A stretch of DNA of 64,000 nt from Porphyromonadaceae bacterium COT-184 OH4590. GTDB lineage: Bacteria; Bacteroidota; Bacteroidia; Bacteroidales; Paludibacteraceae. Below are positions 1-9,047 of this stretch, one piece after another; position 1 is the stretch's first letter, and the number at the start of each line of letters is the position of its first letter. The translations under genes were made by a program, and so were the position numbers. Below the pieces are notes generated by a model. It was given only the letters and a program-made list of their open reading frames with translations. It did not search any database and was not told where the DNA came from. The DNA is taken from positions 224 through 64,223 of the forward strand of contig JRAN01000001.1 of NCBI GenBank assembly GCA_000768855.1, written 5' to 3'.

Positions 1-120
1 AAAATGCTATTTCAAATCTCAAAAAATGATAGAATATTCATTGAAATTACTCTTTTTAAAACGAAACGACATGTTGTCTATAGTTGTTTAACAATACCTT
101 ATTTTATTATCAGAATATGC

Positions 121-154
121 AAAAAAGGTTACCCCCTATAGGAATAACCTTTTT
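121..154 (-). terminator. Terminator hairpin downstream of rpsG
   Basis: Inverted repeat of 10 bp (arms 122-131 and 145-154, A/T-rich outer part ending in a T or A run on either strand) lying 20 nt beyond the rpsG stop. It probably ends the rpsL-rpsG transcript. The remaining bases 1-120 hold no gene that I can recognise. Confidence 0.6.
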
Positions 155-173
155 CAAACCAATTAATATTAAC

Positions 174-650
174 TTAAAATCTAAAGTGTGCAAAAGCTCG
201 GTTGGCTTCAGCCATACGGTGTATCTCTTCTTTACGTTTGAAAGCACCGCCTTGGCTATTAAAACCATCAACTATTTCCGCAGCAAGCTTCTCGGACATA
301 GATTTGCCCGAACGTTTGCGTGAAAAAACAATAAGGTTTTTCATAGAGATAGACTCTTTACGGTCCGGACGAATCTCCATTGGTACCTGATATGTAGCAC
401 CACCCACACGACGCGATTTTACTTCTACCTGAGGAGTGATGTTCTCCAACGCTTTTTTCCAAATATCCAAAGCACTCATATCTTCGTTTGGGAGTTTGTT
501 TTTAACAAGCTCTAAAGCGCCATAAAAGATAGTGTACGAAGTACTTTTTTTGCCGTCATACATTAGGTGGTTTACAAATTTTGTAACCATTACTTCCCCA
601 AATACCGGGTCGGGTAATATTACCCTTTTCTTTGGTTTTGCTTTTCTCAT
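174..650 (-). CDS. rpsG: 30S ribosomal protein S7
   Basis: Primary 16S rRNA-binding protein that nucleates the head of the 30S subunit. The 158-residue product has the full family length and opens with the typical basic N-terminus (MRKAKPKKR) followed by the conserved stretch around [22 protein letters not shown] and the later [15 protein letters not shown] segment; it ends in the usual [10 protein letters not shown]. It lies 139 bp downstream of rpsL on the same strand, the normal str-operon order. Unusually, no fusA follows: a hairpin terminator sits directly beyond the stop. Function is certain from the sequence. Confidence 0.98.
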   Translation of the reverse strand: MRKAKPKKRVILPDPVFGEVMVTKFVNHLMYDGKKSTSYTIFYGALELVKNKLPNEDMSALDIWKKALENITPQVEVKSRRVGGATYQVPMEIRPDRKESISMKNLIVFSRKRSGKSMSEKLAAEIVDGFNSQGGAFKRKEEIHRMAEANRAFAHFRF

Positions 651-789
651 TTTTTAATACGATTAAAATCTGTTTTGTTTTTGCTTTGGTTGTCTTTTTA
701 AGTCTTCAATGCGAGAAACATTTACTCAACCTTTTATATACCAAATAATCAAAAACTGATTGAAAAAAAATTGTTAATTAACTCTTAAA

Positions 790-1173
790 TTAGGCTTTTT
801 TTGCTTTTGGACGCTTTGCTCCGTATTTACTGCGACGTTGTGTGCGAGAAGCTACTCCTGCTGTATCCAAAGTACCACGCACAATGTGGTAACGAACACC
901 CGGAAGGTCTTTTACACGACCACCACGAACCATCACAATAGAGTGTTCCTGAAGGTTATGTCCTTCGCCCGGTATATATGCATTGACCTCTTTTGTGTTG
1001 GTCAACCTTACACGAGCAACCTTACGCATTGCAGAATTTGGCTTCTTAGGTGTAGTAGTATAAACTCTTACACAAACACCACGTCTTTGTGGGCAAGAAT
1101 CAAGAGCAGGAGATTTTGATTTGTCTTCCAAAACCACTCTTCCTTTTCTAACTAATTGCTGAATAGTTGGCAT
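790..1173 (-). CDS. rpsL: 30S ribosomal protein S12
   Basis: Decoding-centre protein of the 30S subunit. I place the start at [12 protein letters not shown] (base 1173), giving 127 residues, the family length; a longer frame to 1203 adds ten residues without family similarity. The loop containing [19 protein letters not shown] and the [17 protein letters not shown] loop are intact, so the lysines whose substitution gives streptomycin resistance appear wild type, and the Asp modified by RimO in other bacteria is present. It is first in the operon with rpsG, behind a strong Bacteroidetes-type promoter at 1236-1266. Confidence 0.98.
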   Translation of the reverse strand: MPTIQQLVRKGRVVLEDKSKSPALDSCPQRRGVCVRVYTTTPKKPNSAMRKVARVRLTNTKEVNAYIPGEGHNLQEHSIVMVRGGRVKDLPGVRYHIVRGTLDTAGVASRTQRRSKYGAKRPKAKKA

Positions 1174-1235
1174 TTTTAATAGTTTTTTATTAATTAAATT
1201 CAAATTACATTATATCCCCGAAAAAAATCGGACTG

Positions 1236-1266
1236 CAAAGATAATACTTTTTTTTGAATTGTCAAA
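1236..1266 (-). promoter_or_regulatory. Promoter of rpsL-rpsG
   Basis: On the minus strand TTTG (1263-1266) is followed after 19 nt by TATCTTTG (1236-1243), an excellent match to the Bacteroidetes -33 TTTG / -7 TAnnTTTG promoter. Transcription would start about 55 nt upstream of the rpsL ATG. Confidence 0.8.
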
Positions 1267-1285
1267 ACAATTAATAACCCGCAAT

Positions 1286-2026
1286 TTAAAAATAACTTGT
1301 TATTTTGTTGCTCTCATCTTTTAATTCTTTGTTGATAATAACGTGATTAGGGTATATCTTTGCGAGTTCGGAATAAAATTTTTTGCCGTGATTCATCTCC
1401 CTTGTATGGCACAGTTCGTGTGCAATTACAAAGTCGATAAGATATTCAGGCAGAAAAAGCAGGTAAGCACTTAGCGATATCTGTTTTTTAGAATTGCAGC
1501 TGCCCCAACGCCCTTTAGCAGTTGATATTCTTATTGCCGAATAGTCGAAGTCGTATTTATCGGCTAATGTGCTTAGCTTTTTCGGCAATATTCGTTTTGC
1601 CTCCAATACTAAAAAGTGTTTTACTATATTTTTGATTGACTGTTGATTCTGGCTATCGACAAAGTCGAATAGTGGATAATAACGAATGGTCAAAACTCCA
1701 TTTTGCAACTGTGCCGAAAGGCTGTTTTTTAGCTTTGGCTCTTTTGCAAATATTATAGTGAAACTAAGAGTATTGTGCCGACTGTCAGGCGAATATGCTT
1801 GAAGCTTATACATGCTTGCAAACTTATCTCTGTTTTTCAAAAACCACGCCTCTTTATCTGCTGGCAGAGGAAATATCTTATCTATGTAGATAGGATTGAA
1901 CGAAATTCTTGCCCCTTTATGCGAAACAGAGTAGCGTATTCCTCTGCATCGGGTATTTGGCAATAGCTCTATCTCTCCTATTTGTGGATGATTGTATAAA
2001 AATCTATTTTGCTTAGACATTGACAA
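1286..2026 (-). CDS. YgjP/DUF45-type zinc metallopeptidase
   Basis: Cytosolic metalloprotein of the YgjP-like family (M48-related). The zinc signature HELCH is at residues 203-207 with a third histidine at about 213 (HExxH-x5-H), as the family requires, preceded by the typical GRWGSCNSKKQISLS and LIDFVIAHE segments. Length 246 residues is normal. No signal peptide or membrane segment is seen. It is the last gene of a three-gene operon with tilS and a small membrane protein, with 15-bp gaps. The physiological substrate of this family is not settled; only the fold and metal site can be stated. Confidence 0.85.
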   Translation of the reverse strand: MSMSKQNRFLYNHPQIGEIELLPNTRCRGIRYSVSHKGARISFNPIYIDKIFPLPADKEAWFLKNRDKFASMYKLQAYSPDSRHNTLSFTIIFAKEPKLKNSLSAQLQNGVLTIRYYPLFDFVDSQNQQSIKNIVKHFLVLEAKRILPKKLSTLADKYDFDYSAIRISTAKGRWGSCNSKKQISLSAYLLFLPEYLIDFVIAHELCHTREMNHGKKFYSELAKIYPNHVIINKELKDESNKITSYF

Positions 2027-2041
2027 TGAACGGACTATTCG

Positions 2042-2437
2042 CTATTTTGTTGATATATAGTTATCTTTAGTTTTTGCTGTTTTGTTAAAAATCCAAAAAA
2101 TATTGCCATAAATAACACTAACAAAAGTTATAATAGAGACCCATATAACTTTGCTTTGTACCTCTGTATCTGTCTGCCATATTGCAGGCAAAGATACTAT
2201 TATCCCACCTAAAACAAAAAATATGGAGTTTATTATATAGGTTGGTCGGGTTGTAATATTTTTTAGCAAAAATCTCAAATAAAATGCTTGAACAATATCC
2301 AATATTAGTGTAAGCACTACTATTTTCCAAAATCCGACAGGAGGTGGAAAATCTGCTCCCAATAAAAAAACTACTATCCAGAACACAAAGAAAAGAGAAC
2401 TTTCCAATATAATTAAATTTCTGTCGAATTTTGTCAT
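2042..2437 (-). CDS. Small four-helix membrane protein, function unknown
   Basis: 131 residues with about four hydrophobic membrane-spanning stretches (roughly residues 8-28, 35-57, 64-84 and 93-116) and a short charged C-terminal tail. I do not recognise the family. Translation is probably coupled to its neighbours: it starts 15 bp after tilS and ends 15 bp before the YgjP-like gene. No catalytic motif is visible. Confidence 0.7.
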   Translation of the reverse strand: MTKFDRNLIILESSLFFVFWIVVFLLGADFPPPVGFWKIVVLTLILDIVQAFYLRFLLKNITTRPTYIINSIFFVLGGIIVSLPAIWQTDTEVQSKVIWVSIITFVSVIYGNIFWIFNKTAKTKDNYISTK

Positions 2438-2452
2438 AAATGAGCAGCTTTA

Positions 2453-3784
2453 TTATATTGTGTTTATTTTCAATACTTTTTTAGTAGCATCCGTTATACT
2501 AAATCGTTCATCTATTCTGTGATTTATTACCCACACTATCTGATTGTTACCTTCAAGCAGAATAAATGTATTGTGTTTGGAGGCTATATCTACTTTTTGG
2601 TTGATAAAGAAATCGCTCAATTTCTTAAAGCCCTTTACTCCCAACGGCTTAAATCTATCACCATATTGCCACGTGCGTATTGTCAGCGGGAAAGTTAGTC
2701 GGTCGTAGTCGAGCAAAGCCATTTTTTTATCGCATTTTATTGATTTCAAATGCTGTATGTCAATTACTTGAAACCTTAGAGGTATCGGTTGGTCTATATT
2801 ATCGAGTTGTCTTGTTATTTTGTAGGTCTGTTCGTGCTTAGGGATATTGTTTAATATCAATAGTTTGTCTCTGTTTTTGATAATATTTACATCTCTGCAA
2901 ACTATCTTTTTCCCGCTTTGCGACTCCGTAAGTCGGTATATTTCTTTGAATAACGATGTCGGCAAATTGAGTCTTTGGGTTATCTCAAAGAGAATAATTT
3001 TTGCAAATCCGCTTTGCTGCAACAAGGGAATGTCTATCTCTGTGTCATTAGGTTTAAAATCGGCTATTTTGCTTACATACTTTTTTATTTCCTTATCAAA
3101 AAAAGCGTTATACTCCCCTATTATTTGCGAGAATGTTTCGATTTGTGAAACAAAATTTTTATTGATTTTTTGAAATTCGGGTAAAATGTTGTGCCTTACT
3201 CTATTTCGGTGAAATGTGGTGTCGGTGTTGGTATGGTCTATACAGAAGTTCAGTTTGTGCATTTGAGCGTATAATTCTACCTCCGACCTGTCGAAGCAGA
3301 GCATTGGACGCACTATGTTTTTTCTCCGTGCATTGATGCCCGTCAAGCCACGCAATCCTGTACCGCGTGCAAGGTTGAGGAGTACTGTCTCGGCACTGTC
3401 GTTTTTATGGTGTGCTATGGCAATAGCTTGAAAATTATGCGTTTGCACCACCTCCTCGAACCACTTGTATCGCAAGTTTCGGGCAGCCATTTCGATAGAA
3501 ATTTTTTCGGACATAGCCTTTTTTGTAGTATCGAAATGTTCTATAAATATAGGAATATCGTATTTTTTTGCAAGTCTCTTTACAAAGTTTTCATCTTGGT
3601 CTGAGTCGTTGCCTCGCAAATGGAAGTTGCAGTGAGCGATAGAACATTTGTAACCTGCCCTAATCAGTATATCAAGCAAAACAACAGAGTCGATACCACC
3701 GCTAACAGCCACAAGCAGATTTTTATTTAGATCTAAAAGGTTGTTTTTTTCAATAAAAGTGTTAAATTTGCGTAAAAAAACCAT
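2453..3784 (-). CDS. tilS: tRNA(Ile)-lysidine synthetase
   Basis: ATP-dependent ligase that attaches lysine to C34 of the CAU-anticodon tRNA-Ile, changing it to read AUA. The N-type ATP pyrophosphatase P-loop SGGIDS is at residues 28-33, followed by the substrate-binding region with AHCNFHLRGNDSDQDE and IAIAHHKNDSAETVLLNLARGTGLRGL, all typical of TilS. At 443 residues it includes the central helical and C-terminal tRNA-recognition domains (TilS_C region near LGVKGFKKLSDFFINQKV). First gene of an operon with the two downstream genes; divergent from the beta-barrel gene at 3886. Confidence 0.95.
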   Translation of the reverse strand: MVFLRKFNTFIEKNNLLDLNKNLLVAVSGGIDSVVLLDILIRAGYKCSIAHCNFHLRGNDSDQDENFVKRLAKKYDIPIFIEHFDTTKKAMSEKISIEMAARNLRYKWFEEVVQTHNFQAIAIAHHKNDSAETVLLNLARGTGLRGLTGINARRKNIVRPMLCFDRSEVELYAQMHKLNFCIDHTNTDTTFHRNRVRHNILPEFQKINKNFVSQIETFSQIIGEYNAFFDKEIKKYVSKIADFKPNDTEIDIPLLQQSGFAKIILFEITQRLNLPTSLFKEIYRLTESQSGKKIVCRDVNIIKNRDKLLILNNIPKHEQTYKITRQLDNIDQPIPLRFQVIDIQHLKSIKCDKKMALLDYDRLTFPLTIRTWQYGDRFKPLGVKGFKKLSDFFINQKVDIASKHNTFILLEGNNQIVWVINHRIDERFSITDATKKVLKINTI

Positions 3785-3804
3785 TGTATGTATTAAATTT
3801 TAGG

Positions 3805-3812
3805 CAAAATTA
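3805..3812 (-). promoter_or_regulatory. -7 element of the tilS operon promoter
   Basis: TAATTTTG on the minus strand, 20 nt upstream of the tilS start, matches TAnnTTTG. A TTG lies about 20 nt further upstream (3833-3835) as a possible -33 element. Confidence 0.5.
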
Positions 3813-3885
3813 AAAAATTAAGATTACTTTTACAACTAATAAGATAAATATGTTATTAACCAATTATTAAATACATAGTAGAATA

Positions 3886-4560
3886 ATGAAAAAAATATTG
3901 AAAAGAGCAACATTAATTATTGCCATTATTTTGGTAAGCGTCGGTATTACAGCACAAAATACCGAACAGAATAATATGACTATAAACATCGGTTATGTAA
4001 ATAAGAACAATAGTGCTAAGTTTATATCTGAAGCGCTTGGTTTAGAGATAAATACAGCCGACAAAATCACTATTCACGGTATTACGGCAGGCTTTGGTTA
4101 CGATTTGTTGTTGTTTAACCTTATTGGGTTCAATTTTGGAATAAACTATACTTACTCTTTTAGGGATAAAATTGTTTGGGGTAGCAATAAATTTACCGGT
4201 TACAAATACAGCTATCACTCTTTAGATGCTCCGGTACGTTTTATGTTATCGTTGCCCCTTACAAGCGATTTGCGACTATTGGCTTTTGCTGGTCCGAAGT
4301 TCACATTCGACCTTGCTGGAACAGCCAACCATTATGTAAATGGCAATAAAGTAGATAGCAATAACTTATACGGCGATTCATCATATCGTTCGAGATTTAA
4401 TGTATTGCTTGGTCCCGGTGTTGGATTAAGGTACAAAAATTTTATTTTAAAAACCGGATACGACTTCGGGTTACTTAACCTAAACATCGACAAAGTTACG
4501 AAGGATAACCTAAAAATAACTCAAGAGCAACTCTATGTAAAATTGGGATTTGCTTTTTGA
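3886..4560 (+). CDS. Outer-membrane beta-barrel protein (PorT/OMP_b-brl type)
   Basis: 224 residues beginning with a signal peptide (LIIAIILVSVGITAQ, cleavage near residue 24), followed by alternating beta-strand sequence rich in Gly, Tyr and Phe, and ending in an aromatic C-terminal strand (LYVKLGFAF) as expected for recognition by the Bam machinery. This resembles the small porin-like outer-membrane barrels common in Bacteroidota. A specific substrate cannot be inferred. It is monocistronic: divergent from tilS and closed by a hairpin terminator before the converging obgE. Confidence 0.75.
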   Translation: MKKILKRATLIIAIILVSVGITAQNTEQNNMTINIGYVNKNNSAKFISEALGLEINTADKITIHGITAGFGYDLLLFNLIGFNFGINYTYSFRDKIVWGSNKFTGYKYSYHSLDAPVRFMLSLPLTSDLRLLAFAGPKFTFDLAGTANHYVNGNKVDSNNLYGDSSYRSRFNVLLGPGVGLRYKNFILKTGYDFGLLNLNIDKVTKDNLKITQEQLYVKLGFAF

Positions 4561-4580
4561 TAAATAGTATTTGAGTAAAC

Positions 4581-4620
4581 AAAATAGGGCAATCTTTGAC
4601 AGGTTGCTCTATTTTATTTT
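4581..4620 (+). terminator. Terminator after the beta-barrel gene
   Basis: Arms 4581-4594 and 4602-4615 pair over 14 positions with two G-U wobbles, followed by a T-rich run into 4624. It may act in both directions between the converging 3886-4560 gene and obgE. Confidence 0.75.
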
Positions 4621-4648
4621 TTTTGTTTGTGTTTAAAACCCAAATAAC

Positions 4649-5647
4649 TCAATCCAACTCTTCGTTAATGGCTACCCAAAGCATATCTTTTAGTCGATCG
4701 AGTCCATAACCTGTTATTGATGAAAAGAATATGTGTGGAATACCTTTTGGTAAATTTTTTTCGATTTCGGTCATTAGCTCTTGGTCTATTATATCTGCTT
4801 TGGATATGGCAAGTATACGCTTTTTGTCGAGCAGTTCGGGGTTGTATTGACGTAGTTCATCGAGCAATATCTCGTAATCTTTGTTAATATCGTCGCTATC
4901 GGCTGCTATCATAAACAGAAGTATGGAATTTCGTTCAATGTGTCGCAAAAACCTGACTCCCAGTCCTTTACCCTCTGCAGCTCCTTCGATAATACCCGGT
5001 ATATCAGCCATACAGAAAGAGCGATGCTCTCGATATTCGACTATACCGAGGTTTGGTGTGAGAGTGGTAAATGGATAGTTGGCTATCTTAGGCTTTGCTG
5101 CGGAGACAACCGACAACAACGTCGATTTACCCGCATTCGGAAACCCTACAAGCCCCACATCAGCAAGCACTTTTAGTTCAAGTATTACCTCTTTTTCGGT
5201 AAGCGGTTCGCCCGGTTGTGCATAACGCGGTGTCTGATTGGTAGAAGTGCGGAAGTGCCAATTGCCGAGCCCCCCACGACCGCCTTTTATCAATATTACC
5301 TCTTGTCCGTCTTCTGTTATGTCGCATAAAAATTCGCCCGTAAGGGCATCGCGAGCTATTGTACCACATGGCACCATTATGATTTTGTCTTCTCCATCTC
5401 TCCCAAAACTGCGACTACTACTACCATCGCCTCCATGTCCGGCAAATATATGACGTTGATATTTAAGGTGTAACAACGTCCAATAATCTTTGCTGCCTCT
5501 AAGTATTATATGTCCGCCTCGTCCACCGTCGCCACCGTCGGGACCACCTTTGGGTACAAATTTTTCACGATGAAAATGTGTAGAACCCTTACCTCCATTG
5601 CCACTACGACAATAAATCTTTACATAGTCAATAAAATTTTCATTCAT
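4649..5647 (-). CDS. obgE: GTPase ObgE/CgtA
   Basis: Essential ribosome-associated GTPase involved in 50S maturation and stress control. Residues 1-158 form the glycine-rich Obg domain ([12 protein letters not shown] near 34-45). The G domain carries G1 GFPNAGKS at 168-175, G3 DIPG at 215-218 and G4 SKAD. At 332 residues it stops after the G domain, so it lacks the variable C-terminal OCT domain present in longer homologues. It follows adk by 40 bp and is probably cotranscribed with it. Confidence 0.96.
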   Translation of the reverse strand: MNENFIDYVKIYCRSGNGGKGSTHFHREKFVPKGGPDGGDGGRGGHIILRGSKDYWTLLHLKYQRHIFAGHGGDGSSSRSFGRDGEDKIIMVPCGTIARDALTGEFLCDITEDGQEVILIKGGRGGLGNWHFRTSTNQTPRYAQPGEPLTEKEVILELKVLADVGLVGFPNAGKSTLLSVVSAAKPKIANYPFTTLTPNLGIVEYREHRSFCMADIPGIIEGAAEGKGLGVRFLRHIERNSILLFMIAADSDDINKDYEILLDELRQYNPELLDKKRILAISKADIIDQELMTEIEKNLPKGIPHIFFSSITGYGLDRLKDMLWVAINEELD

Positions 5648-5687
5648 AAGGGTTACTGTTAATCGTCTTAGATTAACGTATTTGGAT

Positions 5688-6263
5688 TTACATTTCTATA
5701 TGCTCTATGAGGTTTACAATATTTTCGAAAGTATCTTCAATACTATTGATTGATACTACAGAATTATATCTGTTGGTCTTTTTATAATAGTCAATAATTG
5801 GTTTAGTCTCCTTTTCATATATTTTGAGGCGTTTGAGTATTGTGTCATGAGTATCGTCCGAGCGATGCGACATAGTACCGCGTTTTATCAAACGTTTTAT
5901 CAATATATCTTCATCAGCTTGAATATCAACCATTAAGTCGATTTTCAATCCATTTTCTTTTAGTATTATATCAAGAAATTCGGCTTGCGATATGGTACGG
6001 GGAAACCCATCAAAAATAATACCTTTTTCGTTGATATATATATTAAGTTCTTCCTTCAAAATACTGCACATCATTTCATTAGGTACAAGGTCTCCTTTGG
6101 AAATATATTTGTCTATCTCTTTTCCAAGTTCAGAACCTTTTTTCACCTCATCTCTTAGCATCAATCCTGTGGAAAGATGCAGAAAGCCGTATTTCTCGGC
6201 TATTAATGCTCCTTGTGTGCCTTTGCCCGACCCTGGTGCTCCAAATAATACGATTATTGTCAT
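5688..6263 (-). CDS. adk: Adenylate kinase
   Basis: Interconverts AMP + ATP and 2 ADP. P-loop [10 protein letters not shown] at residues 8-17, AMP-binding loop DGFPRT, and the LID region [10 protein letters not shown]. The LID is the short form without zinc-binding cysteines, and total length is 191 residues, so this is a short-type adenylate kinase rather than the 215-residue long type. Related UMP/CMP kinases share this fold, but adenylate kinase is the better call from the overall sequence. It sits between a lipoprotein gene (26 bp upstream) and obgE (40 bp downstream). Confidence 0.93.
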   Translation of the reverse strand: MTIIVLFGAPGSGKGTQGALIAEKYGFLHLSTGLMLRDEVKKGSELGKEIDKYISKGDLVPNEMMCSILKEELNIYINEKGIIFDGFPRTISQAEFLDIILKENGLKIDLMVDIQADEDILIKRLIKRGTMSHRSDDTHDTILKRLKIYEKETKPIIDYYKKTNRYNSVVSINSIEDTFENIVNLIEHIEM

Positions 6264-6289
6264 CTCTGTGCTTTAATGATAAAAAAATT

Positions 6290-6685
6290 TTACGGTTGCT
6301 CTGTAAATTTGGTAAAAGTGAAACTCGTACCATAATTGTCTGTGTACGATAATGTTGTCGAATTTAATATTTTTATGGTGTATCTTTTAGGTATCTCCTG
6401 TCCCATTTGTCCAAGATGAGTTATCGATAACTGGTCTTCGCTCAAAACCCATCTAAAAGCTTGTGCCTCACCTTCGCTTACATCTTCTGAGGTATCCCAT
6501 GTAGCACCTATGCCTCCGTTATCGTAACGGTAGCAATCAAAACCTTGTTTGCCATCAGGTGCTACCACAGGACGTTTCCACTTTCCTATCAATAGTGCAG
6601 ATGAAAAAGACTTTTGCTCACCACACGATGTAATTACCAACACAGACGTTAGTAAGGTGATTAATAAATATTTACTCTTTTTCAT
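6290..6685 (-). CDS. Small lipoprotein with lipocalin-like domain
   Basis: 131 residues. A type II signal peptide ends at the lipobox LVITSC (Cys21), predicting a lipid-anchored envelope protein. The mature part starts LIGKWKRPVV and has alternating strands with late TSFTFTKF, a pattern seen in lipocalin-like domains of Bacteroidota lipoproteins (GKW near the start is typical). Ligand unknown. It is the first gene of the operon with adk and obgE and has its own -7 element at 6732-6739. Confidence 0.7.
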   Translation of the reverse strand: MKKSKYLLITLLTSVLVITSCGEQKSFSSALLIGKWKRPVVAPDGKQGFDCYRYDNGGIGATWDTSEDVSEGEAQAFRWVLSEDQLSITHLGQMGQEIPKRYTIKILNSTTLSYTDNYGTSFTFTKFTEQP

Positions 6686-6731
6686 ATTGTTTTTTTATTA
6701 TTACTCTGATTTATGTATAAATTTTCATTTG

Positions 6732-6739
6732 CAAAGATA
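6732..6739 (-). promoter_or_regulatory. -7 element upstream of the lipoprotein-adk-obgE operon
   Basis: TATCTTTG on the minus strand, 46 nt upstream of the lipoprotein start; no clear -33 element at the expected distance. Confidence 0.5.
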
Positions 6740-6937
6740 CATCTTTTATTGCAAAAAAAGGTCGATTAGTTAAGTTTAATTCAAAAAGTGTAGTCATAAT
6801 TGTAGCTCAAAACCTTATATTATCAGAGGTTCACCGCAAACTATTTTTTATTTTATCAGGTAGTAATGTTTTTTTACATTTACTGCTTTTCTTTAAAAAA
6901 ACTCTATGTGTATTTGGCTGTTATACACCTATTTAAT

Positions 6938-7612
6938 TTACTTGATTTTTCCCTCTACCACTATTACAAACTCGCCTTTTGGGGTGTTGGCAGTAAAGTG
7001 TGCGATAACATCTGACAGAGAGCCACGTACAACCTGTTCGAATTTCTTAGATATTTCGCGACATACGGCGGTATGCCTCTCTTTACCAAAGGTTTCGGCA
7101 AATTGTTGCAATGTTTTTATTATCCTAAATGGCGATTCATAAAAAATCATTGTGCGTGTCTCGTCTTTGAGTCCTTCCAGGCGTGCCTGCCGCCCTTTTT
7201 TGTGTGGTAAAAATCCTTCGAAACAAAATCTTTCGCAAGGTACCCCTGATACTACTAAGGCAGGGACAAAAGCTGTGGCTCCTACAAGACATTCCACCTC
7301 AATACCTTTGGCAATACACGCCCTTACCAGCAAAAAACCCGGGTCGGATATAGCGGGAGTACCCGCATCCGTTACCAAAGCAATATTCATACCCGAAGCA
7401 ATATCGTTAGTAATACGTTCTATACTTTGGTGTTCATTGAACTGATGGTGAGCAAAGCATCTGTTTTTTATTTCATAATGTTTTAGCAATATGGAAGTGG
7501 TACGAGTATCTTCAGCCAAGATATAATCTACATCTTTTAATATTCGGATTGCCCTAAGCGTTATATCTTCGAGGTTGCCTATGGGTGTGGGGATAAGATA
7601 GAGTCTCGACAT
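6938..7612 (-). CDS. rsmI: 16S rRNA (cytidine-1402-2'-O)-methyltransferase
   Basis: SAM-dependent methyltransferase of the tetrapyrrole-methylase fold that 2'-O-methylates C1402 of 16S rRNA. The opening LYLIPTPIGNLEDITLRA and the later EDTRTTSILLKHYEI, ALVTDAGTPAISDPG and MIFYESPFRI segments are diagnostic. At 224 residues it lacks the C-terminal helix-turn-helix part of longer homologues such as that of E. coli. It follows the glycosyltransferase gene by 21 bp and is probably cotranscribed with it. Confidence 0.95.
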   Translation of the reverse strand: MSRLYLIPTPIGNLEDITLRAIRILKDVDYILAEDTRTTSILLKHYEIKNRCFAHHQFNEHQSIERITNDIASGMNIALVTDAGTPAISDPGFLLVRACIAKGIEVECLVGATAFVPALVVSGVPCERFCFEGFLPHKKGRQARLEGLKDETRTMIFYESPFRIIKTLQQFAETFGKERHTAVCREISKKFEQVVRGSLSDVIAHFTANTPKGEFVIVVEGKIK

Positions 7613-7633
7613 TGTTATGGTAAAGATATTAGA

Positions 7634-8950
7634 TTAATGTTTAATACGGCTTTGTAACTCGATAGTACGGATTTTGTCTTTATAAAAATTGTAGCGGTTC
7701 AGAGTATCGGAGTTGATACCGGCATCGGAGTTGTTAGCCCAACGGCGACAGAGGTATATCGAATCGTAGATTCTGCCTATCTTCCAAGTGCGACTTATGC
7801 GGAGCCCCACAGCGTAGTCTTCGCCGTAACTAACATTTGGGAAACCTATTTCGCGTATAATGGGCGTAAAAAAAGCACGTGGAGCACCCAACCCGTTAAT
7901 TCTCAAGGCATTGTTGCGACCATTATCGTCTGTCCATTCGGCGTGGTCGATTAGGTATGGCGGTATCGGCTTTAGATCAAAGTCAGTAATGGTGTATGAG
8001 CCGATAAGCATAGCACACTGCTGGCGGTAAAACTCATCTACAATGCTTTGTAGAGTGTTGGGCGACTCGTATATGTCGTCGCTGTCGAGCTGAACGGCAA
8101 ACCGTCCGCAACGGCTGTCTGTTATCGCCAACTGCCAACAACCGCCAATGCCGAGATATTCGTTTTGTGGAACAATATGAAATACATTGTTGTGCTGTTT
8201 GGCAATAGCTTCGATTATATCCGATGTGCCATCGGTTGAATGATTATCTACCACCAAAAGATTGAACCGAAAAGATGTTTTTTGCTCCAAAACAGAACCG
8301 ATAGCATCGGCAATAGTTTTCTGTCGGTTGCGAACAGGAATAACCACAGATGCCTCATATGTAAAATCGCCCTTACCCACATCGACACTCTTTGGCTCGC
8401 CAACAAGCAATGCTCCGATGCGTTTGAGGTAGGCAGTACAGGCTTTTTCCATATCTATCTGCACAGTACGATTTTTCTTTTCGATATATGCAAAATGTTG
8501 ACTGTGAGCATCTGCTGCCGTCAAAGGCTTGACTGCATACAATGGCTCGGCTATATGGAAGATGTTGCCACGCTCCGAAAGGCGAAGACGGAGGTCGTAC
8601 CACGCAGCGAAAGAGTACTCCTCGCTCGACTCGTAAACAATGGCTTTGAGCATCTCTGTATTGACCACTACTAAAGCACCAAAATTGAAGTCGTCACGTA
8701 GCGAACCCCTTTGATATTCAATAGTGGTTACTGTGGTTTTACCCTCATTGCTAAGTTGATAATAGTCAGCGTATAGCATTACTGCTTTTGTATCGCGGGC
8801 AATATTGAGAAAACGCTTTTCGGCTTCGGGCAAAAGCTCGATAGTGCCAGCATCTATCTGCAAGAAAATCCACTCTGTAACCGCTTCAGATGCTATTCGT
8901 CGCAACTCGTCGTTAGAGTGATTTTTTAATATAAAATAGTTTATTGACAT
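7634..8950 (-). CDS. Two-part family 2 glycosyltransferase
   Basis: 438 residues. The C-terminal half (from about residue 200) is a classic GT-A family 2 glycosyltransferase: VVIPVRNRQKTIADAIGSVL, nucleotide-binding VVDNHSTDGTSDII and the metal-binding QLDSDD. The N-terminal 190 residues look like the acceptor-side half of a second GT-A domain (MLYADYYQL, then RGSLRDDFNFGALVVVN) without the nucleotide-binding first half. The donor sugar is unknown; a role in glycan or glycoprotein assembly is inferred. It is upstream of rsmI in the same operon. Confidence 0.8.
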   Translation of the reverse strand: MSINYFILKNHSNDELRRIASEAVTEWIFLQIDAGTIELLPEAEKRFLNIARDTKAVMLYADYYQLSNEGKTTVTTIEYQRGSLRDDFNFGALVVVNTEMLKAIVYESSEEYSFAAWYDLRLRLSERGNIFHIAEPLYAVKPLTAADAHSQHFAYIEKKNRTVQIDMEKACTAYLKRIGALLVGEPKSVDVGKGDFTYEASVVIPVRNRQKTIADAIGSVLEQKTSFRFNLLVVDNHSTDGTSDIIEAIAKQHNNVFHIVPQNEYLGIGGCWQLAITDSRCGRFAVQLDSDDIYESPNTLQSIVDEFYRQQCAMLIGSYTITDFDLKPIPPYLIDHAEWTDDNGRNNALRINGLGAPRAFFTPIIREIGFPNVSYGEDYAVGLRISRTWKIGRIYDSIYLCRRWANNSDAGINSDTLNRYNFYKDKIRTIELQSRIKH

Positions 8951-9047
8951 TATTCAATCTAACGATTTTTAAAACCATTATATGTTTTATCAAAAAAATA
9001 TACTTATGTTTCTGAAAATTGCTATATTACAAATCACAAACAATTGT

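Noticed and set aside
84-390. Plus-strand frames opposite rpsG
   Set aside because: They are antisense shadows of the certain rpsG gene.
5238-5453. Pro/Ser-rich plus-strand frames inside obgE
   Set aside because: Complement of the Gly-rich Obg domain; composition explains the open frame.
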